A stretch of DNA of 64,000 nucleotides, from positions 248,001 through 312,000 of the forward strand of contig JACOUT010000010.1 in the NCBI GenBank assembly GCA_016177705.1, read 5' to 3'. Made by a program: the position numbers and the translations under genes. The notes below the pieces were generated by a model. That model made no database searches and was not told the DNA's origin. It saw only the letters and a program-made list of their open reading frames with translations. Source of the DNA: Deltaproteobacteria bacterium. Lineage in GTDB: Bacteria; Myxococcota; UBA727; VGSZ01. Below, in pieces: positions 59,539-64,000 of the stretch (the stretch's first letter is position 1; each line of letters begins with the position of its first letter).

Positions 59539-62500
59539 ATGCGTAGCCTGATGTCGGCGCTGGGCGCGGTGGTCGCGCTCTCTCTGGCCGCCTGCCCGAG
59601 CGAGATTCAGACCCAGGGCGGCGAGTGCACCATCGAGCAGGGCTGCTCCGACGGCCGGGTGTGCCAGGACGGCGCCTGCGTGCCGCCCTGTGATGAGGGG
59701 AGCTGCGCCGAAGGGTTGTGCGACCTCGACAGCGGCCGCTGCGTCGAGTGCTTGGACGAGACCGACTGCCCCGACGGCTTCGTCTGCAACGGCTTCACCA
59801 GCCGCTGCACGGCGGCCGTCATCGGCTGCACCAGCGACGAGGAGTGCGCCGGCCTCCATTGCGACACCATCAAGGGCACCTGTGTGCAGTGCATCTCCGA
59901 CGGCGACTGCGGCCTGGGCGCGCTCTGCGACCTGTTGACCGGTAGCTGCACCGTCGAGGAGAGCTGCGAGAGCGACGACGACTGCGCCTTCGGTGTCTGC
60001 CACCCGGACAAGCGCACCTGTGTGGAGTGCTTCAACCCGGCGCACTGCCCGTCGGGCGTGTGCGACGACGTCTCCTCCACCTGCGTCGCCGGCTGCGTTG
60101 ACGAGGACGCCACCGAGCCGAACGACGGCGCCGACGCCGTGGCGCTCGCTGACGGCGCCGCTCACGAAGGCGCCATCTGCCCAGGCGACCAGGACGAGTT
60201 CCTGGTGACGGCCTCGGGCACGCTCACCGCCACGCTCGCCGTCGACGGCGCGGCCACGCTGGCGCTGCGCATCGAGAGCGCCGCCGGCTCCACCATCGCC
60301 TCGGGCGCGCCGTCCGGCGGCAACCTGGTGGCGAGCGCGGCCGACCTCGCCGCCGGCAGCTACCGCGTGGTGGTCTCGGGCAGCGGCGTCGACGGCGCCG
60401 GCGCGTACCTCTTGACCGTCGAGGTGACGCCGCCCGAGGGCTGCGCCGACCTCGACGCCGAGCCGAACGACACCACCGCGCAGGCTCCCGTGGTGCCGAC
60501 GACGGGCGCGCTCACGCCCGGCACCATCTGCGGCGGCAACACCGACCACTTCCGCTTCACCGCGACCGCCGGCGACAACGTCGAGGTGGCGGCCGTGGCC
60601 GGCGAGGGCAGCGGTACGCCGACCGTGGCCATCCTGTCGTCGGCCGGCGCCGTGCTCGCGAGCGGCAACCCGGCGACGCTGGCGAGCGCGCCCGGCGGCA
60701 CGCTGTACGCGCGCGTCACCGCCAGCGGCGGCGACGTCGGCTACTCGCTGCGCGTCACCGTCAGCAGCAGCCCACCGGTCTGCACGCAGAGCGACGCCGA
60801 GCCGAACGACGCGGATGCGCAGGCGCTCGCGCTCACGCCCGGCGTCACGTTCGCCGGTACCGTCTGTCCCGGCGACGTCGACCAGCTGCGCTTCGCCGCT
60901 GCCGCGCTCGACGACGCCGTGGTCACGGTCACCGGCAGCGGTGTCAGCGCGCGCCTGGTGCGCGCCGCCGACGGCCAGACGGTGGCGACCGGGTTGTCGA
61001 TCAGCGCCGCCAACCTGGCAGCCGGGGGCTACCGCGTGGTGGTGCAGGGCAGCACCGGCACGAGCCAGGGCAGCTACACCGTGCGCGTGACGCTCACGCC
61101 CGAGCCGGTGGCCGACCCGTGCACCGAGGCCGGCCTCGAGCCCGACGACGCCGCGGCGCGCCCGCTCGCGCTCGACGGCACGCCGTCGGCGGGTCGCATT
61201 TGCGCCAGCGACACCGACTACTTCGCGTTCACCCTGTCCTTCGCCACCACCGTCACCATCACCGCGCGCTTCATCGACGCCAGCGGCGACCTCGACATGA
61301 GGCTGGTTGACGCCGCCGGCGCCACCATCGACTCGGCGGCCTCGGTCACCGACGACGAGGTGATCGTGGAGGCGCTCGCCGCCGGCACGTACGGCGTGCG
61401 CATCTACGGCTGGTCGGGCGCCACCAACACCTACACCATGGAGGCGACGCTCTCGGGCTGCACGCCCGACGACGCCTACGAGGACAACAACTCGTGGACG
61501 CGCGCGACGCCCATTGGCACGGCGGCGGTGAGCGCGGCGCGCTGCCCGGGCGACGACGACTACTACGCGGTGCGCTTGACCAGCGGCGACGCGCTCGACG
61601 CCACCTTGACCGGCAGCGGCGTCACGCTCTCGCTCGTGTCCTCGACCACGGGCGCGCTGTTGGCGAGCGACAGCGCCTCGGGCGGCAACCGGCGTCTGCA
61701 GGCGAGCGGCCTGGCGCCTGGGCGCTACGCGCTGCGCGTCACCGGCACGGGTGCCGCGCGCGTCGCCTACACCATGACCGCGGGCATCACCTCGTCGGCG
61801 GTCTGCATCGACGACGGCGCTTCGCCAAACGACTCCGCCGCCACGGCCTTCAGCCTCGACGACACCGGGCTGCTCGACGGCAGCTACCAGGTTGGCTCGC
61901 TGGTCTCGTGCAGCGTCGGCGACGCCGACTGGTTCAAGGTGGCGCTGCCGGGCGGCAAGCAGGTGACGGTGCAGCTCGCCTTCGATGCGGCCGACGACGT
62001 CGACATCGAGGTGCTCGAGCCGCGCGGCACGAGCGGCCTGACCCGCTCCTTGGCGCGCTCCTACGCCACCAACACGCAAGACCGCGTGCGCGGCATGATG
62101 AACGCCGGCGGCGAGGTGTTCTTGCGCGCGGTCGGCTACGAGAGCGACCAGACCGCCTACGCCATCGGCGTCGAGCTGGCGGCACCACCCACCTCGTCCT
62201 GCGTCGATGACCGCTTCGACACCTGGACCGCCACGTCGTCGTCGGGCACCGACACCACCTTCACCAACGACACCTCCTCGACGGCGGTGGCGCTGTCCTC
62301 CGGCGAGGCGCTGCCGCAGCTCCGCGTCTGCAACGGCGACTCGGACTTCTTCAAGATCGCGGCGGTCGCGGGCCAGACCGTGCGCGTGCAGGTCGCCTAC
62401 ACGCACGCCTCGAGCCAGGACATCGACGTGCGCCTGTACGGCCCCGCGAGCCAAGCGAGCCCGCTGACGACGTGCACGCAGGCCTCCAACACCACCGGCA

Positions 62501-62652
62501 CCGGGCTCACGTGCAGCTCGGCCGGCGTCGACGGCACCGAGGATCTGGTGCTGCCGGTGGCCTCGGCCGATGCGGGCGACCACTACATCGAGGTGCTCGA
62601 GTTCCTGAACGACGGCCAGAACCAGTACGACCTGAGCGTCACGGTCCAGTAG
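59539..62652 (+). CDS. large lipoprotein: Cys-rich repeats + about seven PPC domains
   Basis: The 1037-residue product has a signal peptide with Cys19 in SLAAC. Residues about 25-190 contain Cys-rich repeats such as CDLDSGRCVECLDETDCPDG, with about 30 Cys. The rest is built from about seven pre-peptidase C-terminal (PPC) beta-sandwich units of about 100-120 residues. Each opens with EPND or a similar acidic turn and contains a strand such as ICPGDQDEFLV, ICGGNTDHFRF, VCPGDVDQLRF, ICASDTDYFAF, RCPGDDDYYAV, GDADWFKV or GDSDFFKI, and a later SYRVVV or GRYALRV. No peptidase domain is present, so it is a binding or structural surface protein. The last units are the most divergent. Confidence 0.85.
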   Translation: MRSLMSALGAVVALSLAACPSEIQTQGGECTIEQGCSDGRVCQDGACVPPCDEGSCAEGLCDLDSGRCVECLDETDCPDGFVCNGFTSRCTAAVIGCTSDEECAGLHCDTIKGTCVQCISDGDCGLGALCDLLTGSCTVEESCESDDDCAFGVCHPDKRTCVECFNPAHCPSGVCDDVSSTCVAGCVDEDATEPNDGADAVALADGAAHEGAICPGDQDEFLVTASGTLTATLAVDGAATLALRIESAAGSTIASGAPSGGNLVASAADLAAGSYRVVVSGSGVDGAGAYLLTVEVTPPEGCADLDAEPNDTTAQAPVVPTTGALTPGTICGGNTDHFRFTATAGDNVEVAAVAGEGSGTPTVAILSSAGAVLASGNPATLASAPGGTLYARVTASGGDVGYSLRVTVSSSPPVCTQSDAEPNDADAQALALTPGVTFAGTVCPGDVDQLRFAAAALDDAVVTVTGSGVSARLVRAADGQTVATGLSISAANLAAGGYRVVVQGSTGTSQGSYTVRVTLTPEPVADPCTEAGLEPDDAAARPLALDGTPSAGRICASDTDYFAFTLSFATTVTITARFIDASGDLDMRLVDAAGATIDSAASVTDDEVIVEALAAGTYGVRIYGWSGATNTYTMEATLSGCTPDDAYEDNNSWTRATPIGTAAVSAARCPGDDDYYAVRLTSGDALDATLTGSGVTLSLVSSTTGALLASDSASGGNRRLQASGLAPGRYALRVTGTGAARVAYTMTAGITSSAVCIDDGASPNDSAATAFSLDDTGLLDGSYQVGSLVSCSVGDADWFKVALPGGKQVTVQLAFDAADDVDIEVLEPRGTSGLTRSLARSYATNTQDRVRGMMNAGGEVFLRAVGYESDQTAYAIGVELAAPPTSSCVDDRFDTWTATSSSGTDTTFTNDTSSTAVALSSGEALPQLRVCNGDSDFFKIAAVAGQTVRVQVAYTHASSQDIDVRLYGPASQASPLTTCTQASNTTGTGLTCSSAGVDGTEDLVLPVASADAGDHYIEVLEFLNDGQNQYDLSVTVQ

Positions 62653-62663
62653 CCAGGGCCCCG

Positions 62664-63950
62664 CTACTGCGGCCGCCCCTGCGCCACCCAGCTCTCGACG
62701 AGCTGCAGCTGCTCGGGGCTGATGGCCGGCAGCCCCAGCGGCATGCCGACCACACCCGGCACCATCTCGCCCGCCTCCTCGAGCTGGCGCGCGCGTAGCT
62801 GCGCCACCAACAGCGGCACGCCCTGCATCGGCCCCGTCTCCACCGGGCGAAAGATGCTCTTGTGCTCACCGCGGCGCGGCGGGCCGCGCGGCGGGCCGGC
62901 GAAGACGTCAAACAGCAGCAGCTCGCGCTCGAGCAGCGGTGTGGCCGAGCGCTGGCTGCCAGCCTGCACGCGCGCGTAGCTGGTGAGCACCAGGCCGGTG
63001 CCGGCATAGCCGAAGCCCCCCGAGGAGCCGGGGCCGCCGACGCCGAGGTTGCGCGAGTCGTCGGCGTGGCAGTGGATGCAGGTCTTGTCGAGCACGGCGG
63101 CCGCCACCTCCGCGAAGCGCACCCTGCGGGACAAGAGCGGCAGCCGCGGCGGCGGCTCGTGGGCGGGCGCCAGGGGCAGTGGCACGTCGAAGATGGCGGC
63201 GAGCAGGTCGTGGCGCTCGGCGTCGGTGAGCGCGATGGCGGGCATGGCGGCGTCGGCCTTGGCGGCGCGCGGATCGCGCAGCAACGCGTTGACGGCGGCG
63301 GCGGTGGTGCGGTCGCGCGTGAAGCGCAGGTCAGGTGCCAGCTTGATGCCGCGCGCCAGCGCCGCGCCGTCCACGCCCGGCGGCTGCCTGGTGGCGAGCA
63401 CGCGCGCGCCGGTGAAGGCGTGGCAGACGGCGCAGCCCTTGGCCTCGAGCAGCGCCAGCCCGCGCGCGGTGTTGCCGCGCGGCACCGGCGCGTCCGGCGG
63501 CGGCTTGCCCGAGGTGAGCGTGCGCGCGATGGCGGCCGCCTCCGGCGCAGACACCGCCAGTCGCGGCATCGACTCGCCGAGGCCCCGCCGCAAGTCGTGC
63601 GGCCGTTGCAGGTAGCTCGCGATCCACTCGGGCCGCATGCGGCCGGCGAGCCCGGTCAGGCTCGGCACCTCGAGCAGGTGGCGCAGCTTGCCTTGCCAGC
63701 GCTCGAGCACGTCCGCCGGTGCCGTCAGGGTGCCGGCCAGGATCGCTCGGTGGCACTCGACGCAGCTCTTGTCGCGCACCACGCTGTGTCCGTCGATGAC
63801 GTGGCAGCGGGCGCACTCATAGCGCTCGAGGAGCAGGTGCCCGAGCCCCTCGTCGGGCGCGGGCGCTGGTGCCTCCGAGGCGACCGATTCGACCTGCGGC
63901 TCGCCGCCGGGCTGGGCCGCCAGCAGGACGAGCGCGGCCAGCGCGATCAC
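62664..63950 (-). CDS. tetrahaem c-type cytochrome
   Basis: The 428-residue product has a signal peptide (VIALAALVLLAAQP) and four haem motifs. CARCH and CVECH are near the N-terminus (about residues 45-70), CAVCH near 175 and CIHCH near 290. The spacing, with two close motifs and two isolated ones, looks like a diheme unit joined to two monohaem cytochrome c domains. Candidate distal Met ligands include GESMPRL, ADAAMPAI and GMPLGLPAISPEQ, as in cytochrome c domains. It should be periplasmic and transfer electrons. The start GTG overlaps the stop of the upstream partial gene (GTGA), so it belongs to an operon that continues off the window. Confidence 0.85.
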   Translation of the reverse strand: MIALAALVLLAAQPGGEPQVESVASEAPAPAPDEGLGHLLLERYECARCHVIDGHSVVRDKSCVECHRAILAGTLTAPADVLERWQGKLRHLLEVPSLTGLAGRMRPEWIASYLQRPHDLRRGLGESMPRLAVSAPEAAAIARTLTSGKPPPDAPVPRGNTARGLALLEAKGCAVCHAFTGARVLATRQPPGVDGAALARGIKLAPDLRFTRDRTTAAAVNALLRDPRAAKADAAMPAIALTDAERHDLLAAIFDVPLPLAPAHEPPPRLPLLSRRVRFAEVAAAVLDKTCIHCHADDSRNLGVGGPGSSGGFGYAGTGLVLTSYARVQAGSQRSATPLLERELLLFDVFAGPPRGPPRRGEHKSIFRPVETGPMQGVPLLVAQLRARQLEEAGEMVPGVVGMPLGLPAISPEQLQLVESWVAQGRPQ

Positions 63951-64000
63951 GAGCGCGCTACCGCCACGTCCTCGTCACACACGGCCACGTCGCGCGCCGC
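63947..64000 (-). CDS. C-terminal end of an upstream gene (partial)
   Basis: The minus-strand frame entering from the right edge encodes AARDVAVCDEDVAVARS and ends with TGA inside a GTGA overlap with the cytochrome gene. The same overlap style is used throughout the window, so this is probably the end of a real gene in the same operon. Too little is visible to identify it. Confidence 0.5.
   Translation of the reverse strand, partial: AARDVAVCDEDVAVARS

Noticed and set aside
59443..62583. A 1046-residue minus-strand frame opposite the PPC lipoprotein
   Set aside because: Composition is Ala/Arg/Gly/Val/His-rich and featureless. The plus strand shows a lipobox and repeated PPC units.

Overview
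The window is GC-rich, protein-dense bacterial chromosome with no tRNA, rRNA, CRISPR array, phage or insertion sequence that I can see. Gene content points to a Myxococcota-type (former Deltaproteobacteria) organism. The evidence is two Hanks-type Ser/Thr kinases (one fused to a STAND-like ATPase and TPR region), a PAS/AAA enhancer-binding protein, many Cys- or Asp-rich lipoproteins, a long Gly-Glu tract, PPC-repeat lipoproteins, multihaem cytochromes, and GroES/GroEL behind a CIRCE element. This assignment is inference from gene families, not from a marker gene. Intergenic gaps are short (none above 300 bases) and many neighbours overlap by 4 bases (ATGA or GTGA), so translationally coupled operons are common.

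Layout. 1-5.2 kb: a partial MltF-type lytic transglycosylase, an HD phosphohydrolase, an outer-membrane-like protein and an L-domain-like repeat protein. 5.3-7.4 kb: two tandem duplications side by side, a pair of small Cys-rich lipoproteins and a pair of ClpP proteases. 7.4-8.5 kb: a lipoprotein-like protein with about 26 Gly-Glu repeats. 8.5-14.4 kb: a probable alcohol/aldehyde oxidation locus. A FadR-type GntR regulator, a CrtC/AttH-like protein, a small protein and a GMC oxidoreductase form one operon, divergent from a coniferyl-aldehyde-type ALDH. Two identical TGGTCCGACCA palindromes lie between them. 14.5-17.1 kb: two Asp/Ser-rich lipoproteins flank a membrane protein with a pseudopilin-like tail. 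17.2-20.4 kb: a PLP deaminase fused in frame to a twin-arginine GMC-partner domain, followed by a second GMC oxidoreductase. 21.6-24.7 kb (minus): FolM-like reductase, FolB-cupin fusion and an ABC transporter, all overlapping.

24.8-31.1 kb: cytidylate-kinase-like protein, RlpA lipoprotein, a Spy-like protein, a five-domain S1 protein behind a perfect hairpin, a YkgJ-type protein and a VWA lipoprotein. 31.2-37.6 kb: a 1381-residue kinase/ATPase, then a phosphate acyltransferase and acetate kinase pair. 37.6-43.4 kb: GT2 glycosyltransferase, lipoprotein, PurD, YajQ and a phospholipase D-family lipoprotein. 43.5-47.0 kb: a RadC-like protein without its metal site, a PAS/AAA/Fis regulator with a changed GAFTGA loop, a zinc-ribbon protein and a lone receiver. 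47.2-51.8 kb (minus): groEL, groES, two unknowns and tryptophanase. 51.9-54.3 kb: a 159-bp imperfect palindrome, a second kinase and a PilZ protein. 54.4-64 kb: MoeA coupled to a metallophosphatase-like/tetrahaem fusion, an HD-ThiE fusion coupled to a class I glutamine-amidotransferase-like hydrolase, a 1037-residue PPC lipoprotein and a tetrahaem cytochrome at the right edge.

The strongest candidates for something undescribed are the two neighbouring GMC loci that carry the same kind of partner domain in different fusions, the HD-ThiE fusion, the metallophosphatase/tetrahaem fusion, the symmetric palindrome at 51.9-52.1 kb and the hairpin abutting the S1 start codon. Several findings rest on fusions, which need confirming against read data and homologues.
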